Notes: generated by a model not told the origin, from the letters alone. Shown: positions 43,792-53,940, counted from the stretch's first letter. The stretch is 64,000 nucleotides of DNA from Ralstonia sp. UBA689 (GCF_002298975.1 NZ_DBMV01000010.1:124001-188000), one strand, 5' to 3'. Numbers and translations are program-made.

Positions 43792-44214
43792 ATGGATTCG
43801 CTGCTTCACCCGCCCTCCGCCCCCCGCCTCGCCAGCATCGCGCTCCTGATGCGCCACGCAGGGCTGGCCGCGGGCGCCGTCTTTTGCCTGGCCCTGCCCG
43901 CGCACGCTGAAGTGACGCAGGACAGCGCCGGCCTGGACCTGCCCGACGTCAAGGCCATCAACAACCAGCCGATCGCCAAGCCGACCAAGGGCGCGATCCA
44001 CAACGCGCCAGTCAAGCCGAGCTTCGAATACCGCGACAACGACGGCACGCAGGTCGAGGAATACCGTTTCCAGAAGGGCCAGGCGCCGGACATCTATGTC
44101 AAATCGGGCATGGGTACGTCCTACAATTTGAGCAAACCCGAAGACAGCTCGCCGCGCATCCGTGAGCGCGGCGACATCGACCGCGTACCCTCGGTCAACG
44201 TCCTGAAGTTCTGA
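43792..44214 (+). CDS. DUF2782-like exported protein
   Basis: A 140-residue protein with a long N-region and signal peptide ending in ALPAHAEVTQ. The mature part is short and polar: FEYRDNDGTQVEEYRFQKGQ, then APDIYVKSGMGTSYNLSKPE, which I recognise as DUF2782. Start is the ATG at 43792, preceded by GGAG at six bases. Its position between a polA/LOG pair and thrB is a conserved arrangement in beta-proteobacteria. Function unknown. Terminator at 44238-44272. Confidence 0.82.
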   Translation: MDSLLHPPSAPRLASIALLMRHAGLAAGAVFCLALPAHAEVTQDSAGLDLPDVKAINNQPIAKPTKGAIHNAPVKPSFEYRDNDGTQVEEYRFQKGQAPDIYVKSGMGTSYNLSKPEDSSPRIRERGDIDRVPSVNVLKF

Positions 44215-44237
44215 ACGCAACGCTCGCAGGGCGTGCC

Positions 44238-44272
44238 GGCGCGGCAACACGCGCTTGCCGCGCCTTTTCTTT
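44238..44272 (+). terminator. Terminator after the DUF2782 gene
   Basis: GGCGCGGCAA (44238-44247) pairs with TTGCCGCGCC (44255-44264), followed by TTTTCTTT. It ends 23 bases before the thrB start, so thrB needs read-through or a promoter in this short gap. Confidence 0.88.
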
Positions 44273-44295
44273 CACCCGTTTCCCTTTTCTGAAGC

Positions 44296-45300
44296 ATGGC
44301 TGTTTTCACCCCGGTCTCCGACGCCGAGATCTCCCTCTGGCTGGATCAATACGATGTGGGCACCGCTCGCGCGTTTCGCGGCATTCCCTCCGGGATCGAA
44401 AACTCCAACTTCTTCCTGACTACGGAAAAGGATGGTCAGACACATGAATACGTCGTCACGCTGTTCGAGCGCCTGACCTTCGAGCAACTGCCGTTCTACC
44501 TGTATCTGATGCGGTACCTGGCGCAGCACGGCATCAGCGTGCCGGCGCCGATTCCGGGGCGCGACGGCGAAATCCTGCGCATGCTCAAGGGCAAACCGGC
44601 GACCATCGTGACGCGCCTGGCCGGCCGTTCCAACCTGGCGCCGACGGTATCTGAATGCGCCATCGTCGGCGACATGCTCGCGCGCATGCACCTGGCCGGA
44701 CGCGACTACCCGCGCCACCAGCCCAACCTGCGCAGCCTGCCTTGGTGGAACGAGGTGGTGCCCGACGTGGTGCCCTTCGTGCACGGCGACACCCGCACGC
44801 TGCTGGAAAACGAACTCGCGCATCAGCAACGCTTCTTCGCCAGCACCGACTACGCTGCGTTGCCCGAGGGCCCATGCCATTGCGACCTCTTCCGTGACAA
44901 CGTGCTGTTCGAACCGGCAGCCGATGGCCACCCGGAGCGCTTGGGCGGCTTCTTCGATTTCTACTTCGCAGGCGTCGACAAATGGCTGTTCGACGTGGCG
45001 GTGACAGTCAACGACTGGTGCATCGACCTTGCCACCGGCGTGCTCGATGCCGAGCGCGCACGTGCCATGCTGCACGCCTATCACGCCGTGCGCCCCTTTA
45101 CCGATGCCGAAACGAGGCACTGGCAGGACATGCTGCGCGCGGCGGCCTACCGCTTCTGGGTATCGCGCCTGTGGGATTTCTATCTGCCGCGCGATGCCGA
45201 ACTGCTCAAGCCGCATGACCCGACCCACTTCGAGCGCGTGCTGCGCGAGCGGGTGCGGGCCGATGGGCTGACTCTGGATCTCCCCCAACCATGCAACTGA
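44296..45300 (+). CDS. thrB: Homoserine kinase (APH-fold, ThrB2 type)
   Basis: A 334-residue kinase that phosphorylates homoserine for threonine synthesis. It is the aminoglycoside-phosphotransferase-fold type, not the GHMP type. Family segments are FRGIPSGIENSNFFLTTEKD at the start, CHCDLFRDNVLFEPAAD (catalytic loop) and GGFFDFYFAGVDKWLFDVAV (metal-binding DFD). Start is the ATG at 44296. The last 10 bases overlap the next gene. Confidence 0.93.
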   Translation: MAVFTPVSDAEISLWLDQYDVGTARAFRGIPSGIENSNFFLTTEKDGQTHEYVVTLFERLTFEQLPFYLYLMRYLAQHGISVPAPIPGRDGEILRMLKGKPATIVTRLAGRSNLAPTVSECAIVGDMLARMHLAGRDYPRHQPNLRSLPWWNEVVPDVVPFVHGDTRTLLENELAHQQRFFASTDYAALPEGPCHCDLFRDNVLFEPAADGHPERLGGFFDFYFAGVDKWLFDVAVTVNDWCIDLATGVLDAERARAMLHAYHAVRPFTDAETRHWQDMLRAAAYRFWVSRLWDFYLPRDAELLKPHDPTHFERVLRERVRADGLTLDLPQPCN

Positions 45301-46088
45301 TCGAAGTCTCCGGCAAGCAGGGTTACGTCTGGCTGCGCCAGGGTGCGTGGCTGTTCCGCAAGAACCCCATCGGGTTCCTGTTGCTGCTGTTCATCTACCT
45401 GTTTGCCGTCAACCTGCTGATGCTGCTGATGCCGCCCATCGGTGTGTTCGCGATCCTGCTGCTGAACCCGGCCATCTTCGTCGGCTTCATGTCGGCGTGC
45501 CGCGATACGGTGGCGGGCAAGCGCATCGGCCCGACGTCGCTCATTGCGGGCTTCCGCTCATACGGCAAGGACGCGATGCGCGGGCTGCTGAAGCTGGGCG
45601 GGATCTACGGCGTGCTGGTGCTGGTCGTCAGCGGCATCCTGATGACGCTGGTCGATGTCGATACGCTGATGACGGTGGTCAGCGACAAGCCGCTCACCAC
45701 CGACGCCATCCGCGAGTTCTATCTGGCCATGGTCATGGGCTCGGTGCTGTACATCCCGGTGGCGGTGCTGTTCTGGTTTGCGCCGCTGCTGGTAGCCTGG
45801 CACGGCATTCCGGTGGGCAAGGCGCTGTTCTTCAGCTGGATGGCCGTGTGGCGCAACCGCGCGGCGTTCATCCTGTACGGTGCGCTGTTCGCAATCCTGC
45901 TGATCGCGATACCTCTGTTCATCGACGCGCTGTTTGCATCGAGTGGCGCCAACAACATTGCGCCGCTGATCGCCACACCGTACCGGATTCTGGTGATGGC
46001 GGTGCTGTACTGCTCGTTCTATGCCACCTACCGCGGCTGCTTCAACGTGACGCAAGCCGCCGGCCAGGCCACCGACACGACGGCCTGA
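45291..46088 (+). CDS. BPSS1780-family membrane protein
   Basis: A 265-residue integral membrane protein with about six hydrophobic spans, for example IGFLLLLFIYLFAVNLLMLL and YGVLVLVVSGILMTLV, and a short cytoplasmic N-terminus GYVWLRQGAWLFRKNP. The length and WLRQG..LF..NP opening match the BPSS1780 family found mainly in Burkholderiales. Overlap with thrB by 10 bases implies co-translation. Function unknown. Confidence 0.8.
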   Translation: MQLIEVSGKQGYVWLRQGAWLFRKNPIGFLLLLFIYLFAVNLLMLLMPPIGVFAILLLNPAIFVGFMSACRDTVAGKRIGPTSLIAGFRSYGKDAMRGLLKLGGIYGVLVLVVSGILMTLVDVDTLMTVVSDKPLTTDAIREFYLAMVMGSVLYIPVAVLFWFAPLLVAWHGIPVGKALFFSWMAVWRNRAAFILYGALFAILLIAIPLFIDALFASSGANNIAPLIATPYRILVMAVLYCSFYATYRGCFNVTQAAGQATDTTA

Positions 46089-46112
46089 CCTGCACGCCGC
46101 CCCGATCGATGC

Positions 46113-48476
46113 TCAGTTGATCGGGTCCAGCTTGGCAATGCCCAGCGCCAACACCTTCGTGCCGTGGCGGTTGAACTTGATATGGGCGCGCGCCTCGGCG
46201 CCTTCACCCTCCAGCGTCGTGATGACGCCTTCCCCGAACTTGTTGTGGAACACCGACTGGCCGACGCGGAAGCCTGTTTCGGCCGCACGCTTGGCATCGG
46301 CGTAGTTCTTGCCGGTATCCATGCCGCCGGTCGGGCGGGTGCCAGTGTAGGCATCTTCGTCGCCGCGCTGCGGGCGCTTAAACCAATCATTGCCCCAGGC
46401 GCTTTCGCTCTGCGCACGGCGCGTGGCGTTGTAGCCGCTGTGCTGCGGCGTGAGCCACTTAAGCGTTTCCTCCGGCAGCTCGTCGAAGAAGCGCGAGCGG
46501 ATGTGGTAGCGAATCTGGCCATGCAGCACACGGCTTTGCGCGAACGAAAGATAGAGCCGCTCACGTGCCCGCGTGATGGCCACGTACATCAGGCGGCGCT
46601 CCTCTTCCAGGCCGTCGGCCTCCATCTGGCTGTTTTCGTGCGGGAACAAACCCTCTTCCAGCCCAGTGATGAAGACGACGTGGAATTCCAGCCCCTTGGC
46701 CGCGTGCACCGTCATGAGCTGCACGGCGTCCTGGCCGGCTTGCGCCTGGTTGTCGCCGGCCTCCAGCGAGGCGTGCGTCAGGAAGGCAACCAGCGGGGTC
46801 ATCTCGGCGGGCGTCTCGTCGGTGACGAGTTCGGAGACGGTATCGTTCTCGCCGCCCTCGATGCGGACCAGCGCGTCATGCCGCATCGGCAATGCGGTGG
46901 CGATGGCATCCACGCCGTAGCCCTCTTCGGCCACGAAAGCCTGCGCAGCGGTCACCAATTCCTGCAAGTTTTCGATGCGGTCAAGGCCTTCCTTCTCGCC
47001 CTGGTAATGCGTGATGAGGCCGCTGGCGTGGATGACGTGCTGGACAATCTCGGGCAGCGTCATCTGGCGCGTATCCGCGCGCATCTGCTCGACCAGACGC
47101 ACAAAGGCCGACAGCTTCGTGCCCGCCGCGCCGGTCAGATACGGCACCGCGGCCGCCAGCGAGACGCCATAAAGCTTGGCTGCATCCTGAAGCAACTCCA
47201 ACGAGCGCGCCCCAACGCCACGCGCCGGGAAGTTGACCACGCGACCGAATGCAGCATCGTTGTCCGGGTTCTCCAGCAACTGCAGATACGCCAGCGCATG
47301 TTTGATTTCCGCGCGCTCGAAGAAGCGCAGGCCGCCGTACACCTTGTAGGCGATGCCCGCCGAAAACAGCGCGTGCTCGATCACCCGCGACTGCGCGTTG
47401 CTGCGATACAGGATGGCGATTTCCGAACGCGCCGTGCCGGCGGCGATGCGGTCGCGGATCTCGTCGACGATCCAGCCGGCCTCCTGCCCATCGGTGGCGG
47501 CCTGGTAGACGCGCACGGGCTCGCCATGGCCGGCGTCGGTGCGCAGGTTCTTGCCCAGGCGGCGCGTGTTGTGCGCGATCAGGTGGTTGGCGGTATCGAG
47601 AATGTGGCCATGCGAACGGTAGTTCTGCTCCAGCTTGATGCGGTGCTCAACGCGGAATTCGCGCTCGAAGTCGACCATATTGCCGACGTTGGCACCGCGA
47701 AACGCGTAGATACTCTGATCATCATCGCCCACGGCAAAGATGGCGTTGGGCGTGACACCCGGCTCGCCCAAGCCTGCCAGGATCTTCAGCCAGGCGTACT
47801 GGAGCTTGTTCGTATCCTGGAACTCGTCGACCAGGATGTGCTTGAAACGCCGCTGGTAATGCGTGCGGATGGCGTCGTTGTAACGTAGCAGCTCGTAGCA
47901 GCGCAGCAGCAGCTCGGCAAAGTCGACCACGCCTTCGCGCTGGCATTGCGCGTCGTAGGCGGCATAGAGATCGGCCATGCGGCGGTCGAACTCGTTGGCG
48001 ATTTCCAGGTCGCCCGCGCGCAGGCCCTGCTCCTTGGCCCCATTGATGAAGTACTGGACGTTCTTGGGCGGAAATTTCTCGTCGTCGATGTTGAGCGACT
48101 TGAGTAGGCGCTTGATGGACGAGAGTTGATCCTGCGTATCCAGAATCTGGAAGGTCTGCGGAAGGCCGGCATCGCGGTAATGCGCGCGCAGCAGCCGGTT
48201 ACACAGGCCGTGGAAGGTTCCGATCCACATGCCGCGCGTGTTGATCGGCAGCATCGCCTGCAGGCGGGCCGTCATTTCCTTCGCCGCCTTGTTGGTAAAC
48301 GTGACGGCCAGCACACCCGCCGGCGAGACCCGCGCGCTCTGGATCAGCCAGGCGATGCGGGTGGTCAGCACGCGCGTCTTGCCGCTGCCCGCCCCCGCCA
48401 GGATCAGCGCCGATTCGTCAGGAAGCGTGACGGCGGCGCGTTGTTCGGGGTTCAGATTGGCGAGCAGGTCGGACAT
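46113..48476 (-). CDS. uvrD: ATP-dependent DNA helicase UvrD
   Basis: A 787-residue SF1 helicase for nucleotide excision and mismatch repair. Motif I is ILAGAGSGKTRVLTTRIAWL, Ia AVTFTNKAAKEM, II VDEFQDTNKLQY, III GDDDQSIYAFRGA, IV EQNYRSHGHILDTAN, V LMTVHAAKGLEF and VI ERRLMYVAITRARERL. The C-terminal 90 residues form the variable tudor-like tail. The start is the ATG at 48476; a TATAAT on the minus strand at 48510-48505 gives a leader of about 22 bases. Divergent from valS. Confidence 0.95.
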   Translation of the reverse strand: MSDLLANLNPEQRAAVTLPDESALILAGAGSGKTRVLTTRIAWLIQSARVSPAGVLAVTFTNKAAKEMTARLQAMLPINTRGMWIGTFHGLCNRLLRAHYRDAGLPQTFQILDTQDQLSSIKRLLKSLNIDDEKFPPKNVQYFINGAKEQGLRAGDLEIANEFDRRMADLYAAYDAQCQREGVVDFAELLLRCYELLRYNDAIRTHYQRRFKHILVDEFQDTNKLQYAWLKILAGLGEPGVTPNAIFAVGDDDQSIYAFRGANVGNMVDFEREFRVEHRIKLEQNYRSHGHILDTANHLIAHNTRRLGKNLRTDAGHGEPVRVYQAATDGQEAGWIVDEIRDRIAAGTARSEIAILYRSNAQSRVIEHALFSAGIAYKVYGGLRFFERAEIKHALAYLQLLENPDNDAAFGRVVNFPARGVGARSLELLQDAAKLYGVSLAAAVPYLTGAAGTKLSAFVRLVEQMRADTRQMTLPEIVQHVIHASGLITHYQGEKEGLDRIENLQELVTAAQAFVAEEGYGVDAIATALPMRHDALVRIEGGENDTVSELVTDETPAEMTPLVAFLTHASLEAGDNQAQAGQDAVQLMTVHAAKGLEFHVVFITGLEEGLFPHENSQMEADGLEEERRLMYVAITRARERLYLSFAQSRVLHGQIRYHIRSRFFDELPEETLKWLTPQHSGYNATRRAQSESAWGNDWFKRPQRGDEDAYTGTRPTGGMDTGKNYADAKRAAETGFRVGQSVFHNKFGEGVITTLEGEGAEARAHIKFNRHGTKVLALGIAKLDPIN

Positions 48477-48504
48477 GCGGGAGGAGCCTTTGCGGAATCC
48501 TGAA

Positions 48505-48561
48505 ATTATACCGGCCCCCTCCCCTGCCTCGCCCGTGCCGGACACCGACAGGTCGTATAAT
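48505..48561. promoter_or_regulatory. Divergent uvrD/valS promoter pair
   Basis: Two exact TATAAT hexamers face away from each other: minus strand at 48510-48505 for uvrD and plus strand at 48556-48561 for valS. The -35 elements are weak. Transcription starts are predicted near 48498 and 48568. No LexA-type box is visible. Confidence 0.6.
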
Positions 48562-48629
48562 TCCTAGCTTTCGCCCGCCATTTTCCTGGGCCAAACGTCT
48601 TTTTTGCGCGTGTTGCGCGCCCTGTCAGC

Positions 48630-51536
48630 ATGACCGATCAAAACCAGTCCCTCGCCAAGAGTTTCGAACCCGCCACCATCGAACAGAAGTGGAGCGCGGC
48701 GTGGGAAGCGATGGGCGTCTCCCGTGCGACGCTCGAAGCCGGCCGTCCGGATTTCTGCATCCAGTTGCCGCCGCCGAACGTGACGGGCACGCTGCACATG
48801 GGCCACGCGTTCAACCAGACCATCATGGACGGCCTGACGCGCCATGCGCGCATGCAGGGCGCCAACACGCTGTGGGTGCCGGGCACCGACCACGCCGGCA
48901 TCGCCACGCAGATCGTCGTGGAACGGCAGCTTGATGCGCAAGGCGTGTCCCGCCATGACCTCGGCCGCGAAAAGTTTGTCGAGAAGGTGTGGGAATGGAA
49001 GGAGCAATCCGGCACGACCATCACGCGCCAAGTGCGCCGCATGGGCGCCTCGATCGACTGGGAGCGCGAATACTTCACGATGGACCCGAAGATGTCGCGC
49101 GCGGTCAGCGAAGTCTTCGTGCGTCTGTATGAAGAGGGCCTGATCTACCGCGGCAAGCGCCTCGTCAACTGGGACCCGGTGCTCGGCACCGCCGTGTCCG
49201 ACCTGGAAGTGGTGAGCGAAGAGGAAGAAGGCTCGCTGTGGCACATCCGCTATCCGCTGGCGCAGCCGGACGCCAAGACCGGTCTCACGCATCTGACGGT
49301 GGCAACCACCCGCCCGGAAACCATGCTCGGCGACACGGCCGTGATGGTGCACCCGCAAGACGAACGCTACGCCCACCTGATCGGCCAGACCGTGCGCCTG
49401 CCGCTCTCCGGTGATGCCGATGCGCTGGACGCCAACCAATGGCGCGAAATCCCCATCATTGCCGACGAATACGTCGACCGCGAATTCGGCACCGGCGTGG
49501 TGAAGGTCACCCCGGGCCACGACTTCAACGACTATGCCGTCGGCCAGCGCCACAACCTGCCGCAAATCTCGGTGCTGACGCTGGAAGCGAAGATCGCCGA
49601 CAACGCGCCCGCCACCTATCGCGGCTTGGACCGCTTCGATGCCCGCAAGCGCATCGTCGCCGATCTGGAATCGCTTGGCCTGCTGGCCGAGGTGAAGAAG
49701 CACACGCTGATGGTGCCGCGCGGTGACCGTACCGGCGTGGTCATCGAGCCGATGCTGACCGACCAGTGGTTCGTCGCCATGAGCAAGCCGGCGCCGGAAG
49801 GCACGCGCTTTCCCGGCCGCTCCATCGCTGAAGTGGCGCTGGACGCCGTGCAGAGTGGCAAGATCAAGCTCGTGCCCGAGCAGTGGGTCAATACGTACAA
49901 CCAGTGGCTGAACAACATCCAGGACTGGTGCATCTCGCGCCAACTGTGGTGGGGCCACCAGATTCCGGCGTGGTACGACGAAGCCGGCAATGTCTACGTC
50001 GGCCGCACCGAAGAAGAAGCTCGCACCCAGGCCGCAGCCAAGGGTTATACCGGCGCGCTCAAGCGTGACGACGACGTGCTCGATACGTGGTTCTCCTCCG
50101 CGCTGGTGCCGTTCTCGTCGCTGGGCTGGCCGGCCGATACGCCGGAGTTGAAGCACTTCCTGCCCTCCACCGTGCTGGTCACGGGCTACGACATCATCTT
50201 CTTCTGGGTGGCGCGCATGGTCATGATGACCCTGCACTTCACCGGCGAAGTGCCCTTCCACACCGTCTACGTGCACGGCCTGGTGCGCGATTCGGAAGGC
50301 AAGAAGATGAGCAAGTCCGAGGGCAACACGCTCGACCCGGTGGACCTGATCGACGGCATCGCGCTGGAGCCGCTGCTCGGCAAGCGCACCACCGGCCTGC
50401 GCCGCCCGAAGGACGCGCCCAAGGTGGAAGCCCGCACGCGCAAGGAATTCCCGGAAGGCATTCCGGCGTTCGGTGCCGACGCACTGCGCTTCACCTTCGC
50501 GTCGCTGGCCACGCTCGGCCGCAACATCAACTTCGACTCCAGCCGCTGCGAGGGCTACCGCAATTTCTGCAACAAGCTCTGGAACGCCACGCGCTTCGTG
50601 CTGATGAACACCGAAGGCCAGGACTGCGGCATGCAGGAGTGCGCGGGTGATTGCGGCCCCGAAGGCTATCTGCATTTCTCGCAGGCTGACCGCTGGATCG
50701 TCTCGCTACTGCAGCGCGTGGAAACCGAAGTGGAGAAAGGCTTTGCCGACTACCGCTTCGACAACATCGCCAGCGCCATCTACAAGTTCGTCTGGGACGA
50801 ATACTGCGACTGGTATCTGGAACTCGCCAAGGTGCAGATCCAAACCGGCACGCCGGCGCAGCAGCGCGCCACGCGCCGCACCCTGCTGCGCGTGCTGGAA
50901 ACGGTGCTGCGCCTCGCACACCCGATCATCCCGTTCATTACCGAAGAACTCTGGCAGAAGGTCGCGCCGATGGCCGGTCGCGCCAAGGGCGATGGCACCG
51001 AAAGCCTCGCGCTGCAGGAATACCCGCGCGCCGTGCTCAGCAAGATCGACGAGCAGTCCGAACAATGGGTGCAGCAGTTGAAGGCGCTGGTGGATGCCTG
51101 CCGCAACCTGCGCGGCGAGATGAATATCTCCCCGGCGCAGCGCGTGCCGCTGTATGCCAACGGTGATGCCGAATTCCTGCAGGCTGCTGCACCGTATGTG
51201 CAGGCTCTGGGCAAGCTGTCGGAAGTGAAGGTCTACACGGATGCCCCCGCCATGGAGCAAGACGGCGCCGGTGCCCCGGTCGCCATCGTCGGCGAGAACA
51301 AGCTGCTGCTGAAGGTCGAGATCGACGTGGCGGCCGAGCACGCGCGCCTGTCGAAGGAAATCGACCGCCTGCGTGGCGAGATCACCAAATGCGAAGGCAA
51401 GCTCGGCAACGAATCGTTCGTCGCCCGCGCGCCGGCCGCCGTGGTTGAACTAGAACAGAAGCGTCTGGCGGATTTCAAGGCCACGCTCGCCAAACTGGAA
51501 GCCCAGATCGTGCGCCTGCCGATGCAGGCCGCCTGA
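48630..51536 (+). CDS. valS: Valyl-tRNA synthetase
   Basis: A 968-residue class Ia synthetase. Nucleotide-binding motifs are PPPNVTGTLHMGHAFNQT (HMGH as HIGH) and KKMSKSEGNTLDP (KMSKS). The editing CP1 domain lies between them (about residues 215-340, with VATTRPETMLGDTAVMVHP). The C-terminal coiled-coil arm is EHARLSKEIDRLRGEITKCE, followed by GKLGNESFVARAPA. Start at the ATG at 48630. galU follows after 40 bases without a terminator, so the two may be co-transcribed. Confidence 0.97.
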   Translation: MTDQNQSLAKSFEPATIEQKWSAAWEAMGVSRATLEAGRPDFCIQLPPPNVTGTLHMGHAFNQTIMDGLTRHARMQGANTLWVPGTDHAGIATQIVVERQLDAQGVSRHDLGREKFVEKVWEWKEQSGTTITRQVRRMGASIDWEREYFTMDPKMSRAVSEVFVRLYEEGLIYRGKRLVNWDPVLGTAVSDLEVVSEEEEGSLWHIRYPLAQPDAKTGLTHLTVATTRPETMLGDTAVMVHPQDERYAHLIGQTVRLPLSGDADALDANQWREIPIIADEYVDREFGTGVVKVTPGHDFNDYAVGQRHNLPQISVLTLEAKIADNAPATYRGLDRFDARKRIVADLESLGLLAEVKKHTLMVPRGDRTGVVIEPMLTDQWFVAMSKPAPEGTRFPGRSIAEVALDAVQSGKIKLVPEQWVNTYNQWLNNIQDWCISRQLWWGHQIPAWYDEAGNVYVGRTEEEARTQAAAKGYTGALKRDDDVLDTWFSSALVPFSSLGWPADTPELKHFLPSTVLVTGYDIIFFWVARMVMMTLHFTGEVPFHTVYVHGLVRDSEGKKMSKSEGNTLDPVDLIDGIALEPLLGKRTTGLRRPKDAPKVEARTRKEFPEGIPAFGADALRFTFASLATLGRNINFDSSRCEGYRNFCNKLWNATRFVLMNTEGQDCGMQECAGDCGPEGYLHFSQADRWIVSLLQRVETEVEKGFADYRFDNIASAIYKFVWDEYCDWYLELAKVQIQTGTPAQQRATRRTLLRVLETVLRLAHPIIPFITEELWQKVAPMAGRAKGDGTESLALQEYPRAVLSKIDEQSEQWVQQLKALVDACRNLRGEMNISPAQRVPLYANGDAEFLQAAAPYVQALGKLSEVKVYTDAPAMEQDGAGAPVAIVGENKLLLKVEIDVAAEHARLSKEIDRLRGEITKCEGKLGNESFVARAPAAVVELEQKRLADFKATLAKLEAQIVRLPMQAA

Positions 51537-51576
51537 GCGCCCCGGGTCAAGAAACAAAATCGTCAAGGAAACTGCG

Positions 51577-52449
51577 ATGCAACGCGTCACCAAAGCCGTT
51601 TTCCCCGTCGCGGGACTGGGAACCCGCTTTCTGCCCGCCACCAAGGCCAGCCCGAAGGAAATGCTGCCGGTGGTGGACAAGCCGCTGATCCAATACGCCG
51701 TGGAAGAAGCCATGGCTGCCGGCATCACCGAGATGATCTTCGTGACGGGCCGCAGCAAGCGCGCCATTGAAGACCACTTCGACAAGGCCTACGAGTTGGA
51801 AGCCGAGCTGGAAGCCAAACATAAGACCGCACTGCTTGAGGTCGTGCACTCGATCAAGCCGTCGCATGTGGATTGCTTCTACGTGCGCCAGCCGGAAGCG
51901 CTGGGCCTGGGCCACGCGGTGCAGTGCGCAGAGAAGCTGGTCGGTGACGCACCCTTCGCGGTCATCCTGGCCGACGACCTGCTGGACGGCACCCCGCCCG
52001 TCATGAAGCAGATGGTCGACCTGTACGACCACTACAACTGCTCGGTGATCGGCGTGGAGGAGATCGACCGCGAACAAAGCCGCTCGTATGGCGTGGTGGA
52101 CGGCCGCCCGTGGGAAGAAGACGGCAGTGTCATCAAGATGTCGGGCATCGTCGAGAAGCCGGCACCGGAAAATGCACCGTCCAACCTGGGCGTGGTCGGC
52201 CGCTACATCCTCACGCCGCGCATTTTCGAGCACATCCGCAACCTCAAGCCGGGCGCTGGCGGCGAGCTGCAATTGACGGATGCCATTCAGTCGCTACTGT
52301 CAGCCGAGCAGGTACTGGCCTACCGCTACAAGGGCGTACGTTACGACTGCGGCAGCAAGCTGGGCTACCTGAAGGCCACGGTGGAGTTTGCGCTCAAGCA
52401 CAAGGAAGTCGCCGACGAGTTCCGCGCCTACCTCGCCTCGCGCGGCTGA
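51577..52449 (+). CDS. galU: UTP-glucose-1-phosphate uridylyltransferase
   Basis: A 290-residue nucleotidyltransferase making UDP-glucose for exopolysaccharide and LPS. The signature KAVFPVAGLGTRFLPATKAS (nucleotide loop) and KEMLPVVDKPLIQYAVEEA are at the N-terminus; FAVILADDLLDG holds the metal-binding aspartates, and GVVEKP-like SGIVEKPAPENAPSNLGVVG is present. Start at the ATG at 51577 after AAGGAAA. Terminator at 52469-52503. Confidence 0.96.
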   Translation: MQRVTKAVFPVAGLGTRFLPATKASPKEMLPVVDKPLIQYAVEEAMAAGITEMIFVTGRSKRAIEDHFDKAYELEAELEAKHKTALLEVVHSIKPSHVDCFYVRQPEALGLGHAVQCAEKLVGDAPFAVILADDLLDGTPPVMKQMVDLYDHYNCSVIGVEEIDREQSRSYGVVDGRPWEEDGSVIKMSGIVEKPAPENAPSNLGVVGRYILTPRIFEHIRNLKPGAGGELQLTDAIQSLLSAEQVLAYRYKGVRYDCGSKLGYLKATVEFALKHKEVADEFRAYLASRG

Positions 52450-52468
52450 GAGCATTACTCGCCCATAG

Positions 52469-52507
52469 AAAAACCCGCGCAGCGCGAGCTGACGCGGGTT
52501 TTTGTTT
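52469..52507 (+). terminator. galU terminator
   Basis: AAAAACCCGCG (52469-52479) pairs with CGCGGGTTTTT (52493-52503) and is followed by TGTTT. An 11-bp stem; also usable from the minus strand by the pseudogene. Confidence 0.9.
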
Positions 52508-52571
52508 GACCGGAAAGCCGAAGCTCGCGCGGTCTGATGCGCTCCCCTTCAGGCGTCAGCGCCGCAGCTTC

Positions 52572-53569
52572 TTATTGGGGTGCCGCCACCGGCTTGATGG
52601 TCTGGTTCAGGAGGCTCCAGTACGAGCTAGTGCTATACGGCAGCATCTGCTCGACGTAGTTCCACCAGAAGTAGCCACCGATGAAACGCGGATCAGCCGC
52701 CATCTGCGTGGTACCCATCGGGTAATACGTTTTGATCAGATTTTGCTGCACGGAGGTCGGCGCAGAGATGCTGGAGGTGCCGATCTCGCCAAACCCACAC
52801 CATCGCCACCGGGAAAATGCTTTCCAACAACTTGAAGTCGTTGGTCCACGTCGGGCTCAGCCCCCGGCAGTCCTGGTATGGGTAGTAGCTGAACAGGGCG
52901 TAATCCGCACCCTGACGCACGCGTGCGGGCAGAAAGTTCGTTGCCCAGGTGCGCCACGCGTCCATCGGCAGCTCGTAGCAGTTGGTGCCCTTGCCGTCGT
53001 CGTTGTAGTACATCGTGACCGACACCAGACCGCCAGCGCCCTTCACAATGTCATACGCATTACCGACCATCTGGCCGATCGCCTGCTCCTGCGACGTTGC
53101 CGTTGCGGTGGGGCCGCTCGGGTTGGCACGCAGCCATTCGCCGTTGATCTCGTTGGCGATTTCCCGGACATCCACCACATTCTTCAGCGTGCTGACCAGT
53201 TCGTTGGTGCGGGCGCTGTAGGTGGTCGGTTCAACTGGGAAGTAGTACGAGTCCATCATCTCGCCCATCACGTAAGCAACCTGATGGAGCTTCACCAGTG
53301 GCGCGTAGTAGTCGGCAGCCGACGTCCCCGGGTCGAATACCACGCGCACGATCGGCTTGTACGGCAGGTGCGTGAGCGATGCCACGATCGCATTGATGTT
53401 GCTGACATCGTCCAGCGCGACGCCGTAGATGGGTGCCTTCGGGCGAGCGCCTTGCGCCGAGGCTGTTTGCATACCCAGGCCTGTCAGCGCAGCCGCTGCC
53501 ACCAGGACCCACCATGACGCGCTGGCTCGTGCGCGCCACTCTCCGTGCTGCCTTGTTGGTTCCCAACAT
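52572..53569 (-). pseudogene. Exported TIM-barrel glycoside hydrolase, interrupted by two frameshifts
   Basis: Joined across two shifts, the reading gives about 330 residues: a basic start MLGTNKAARRVARTSQRVMV, a signal core LVAAAALTGLGMQTASAQ, then a beta/alpha-barrel hydrolase. VREIANEINGEWLRANP holds the likely acid/base glutamate; VWFGEIGTSS holds the likely nucleophile. The first shift is at the C-run 53508-53510 and the second at 52794-52796; both are one extra G in a TGGGT context on the coding strand. The second removes the catalytic FGEIG and the last 70 residues. The glycosidase family is not identified. Could be a pseudogene or a sequence error. Confidence 0.75.
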
Positions 53570-53940
53570 GTGTTTTATGTTCCCTCGGACGCAAAAACGT
53601 AACGCCCGGTTTTTGGTGGACAAGCGCCGTCCTACCTGTGCGGTATCCCGATGTGATGTGATGCCATTGACACACTGAGCACCGAACGGGTGCGAGCGTC
53701 GAGGACGCCCCGGTCGGCGAATGGAATGCGCGATTGGAAGCTCTGCCGAATGCATCGGCGAGCCAGGCGCCTATTTGAGGACGGGTACAGCTGGTGCGCG
53801 CTCAATCCGAGGGCGCTGCTTGGCGATGTGAAAAGCCCTGCACTTCAATTGGCTGCCGACTAAGCCCCCGTCAGCGGCCAAGCGGCACGATACCGGAAGT
53901 TGAAGGCCGTTCCACGAAATTTAACGCTGCTTATGCAACA
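53570..53940. other. Intergenic region upstream of the glycosidase pseudogene
   Basis: About 370 bases with no supported gene. It should contain the promoter of the minus-strand hydrolase; TTGTCC followed 16 bases later by TACGTT near 53600-53630 on the minus strand is a weak candidate. The right end is AT-rich and merges into the infA terminator. Confidence 0.4.
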
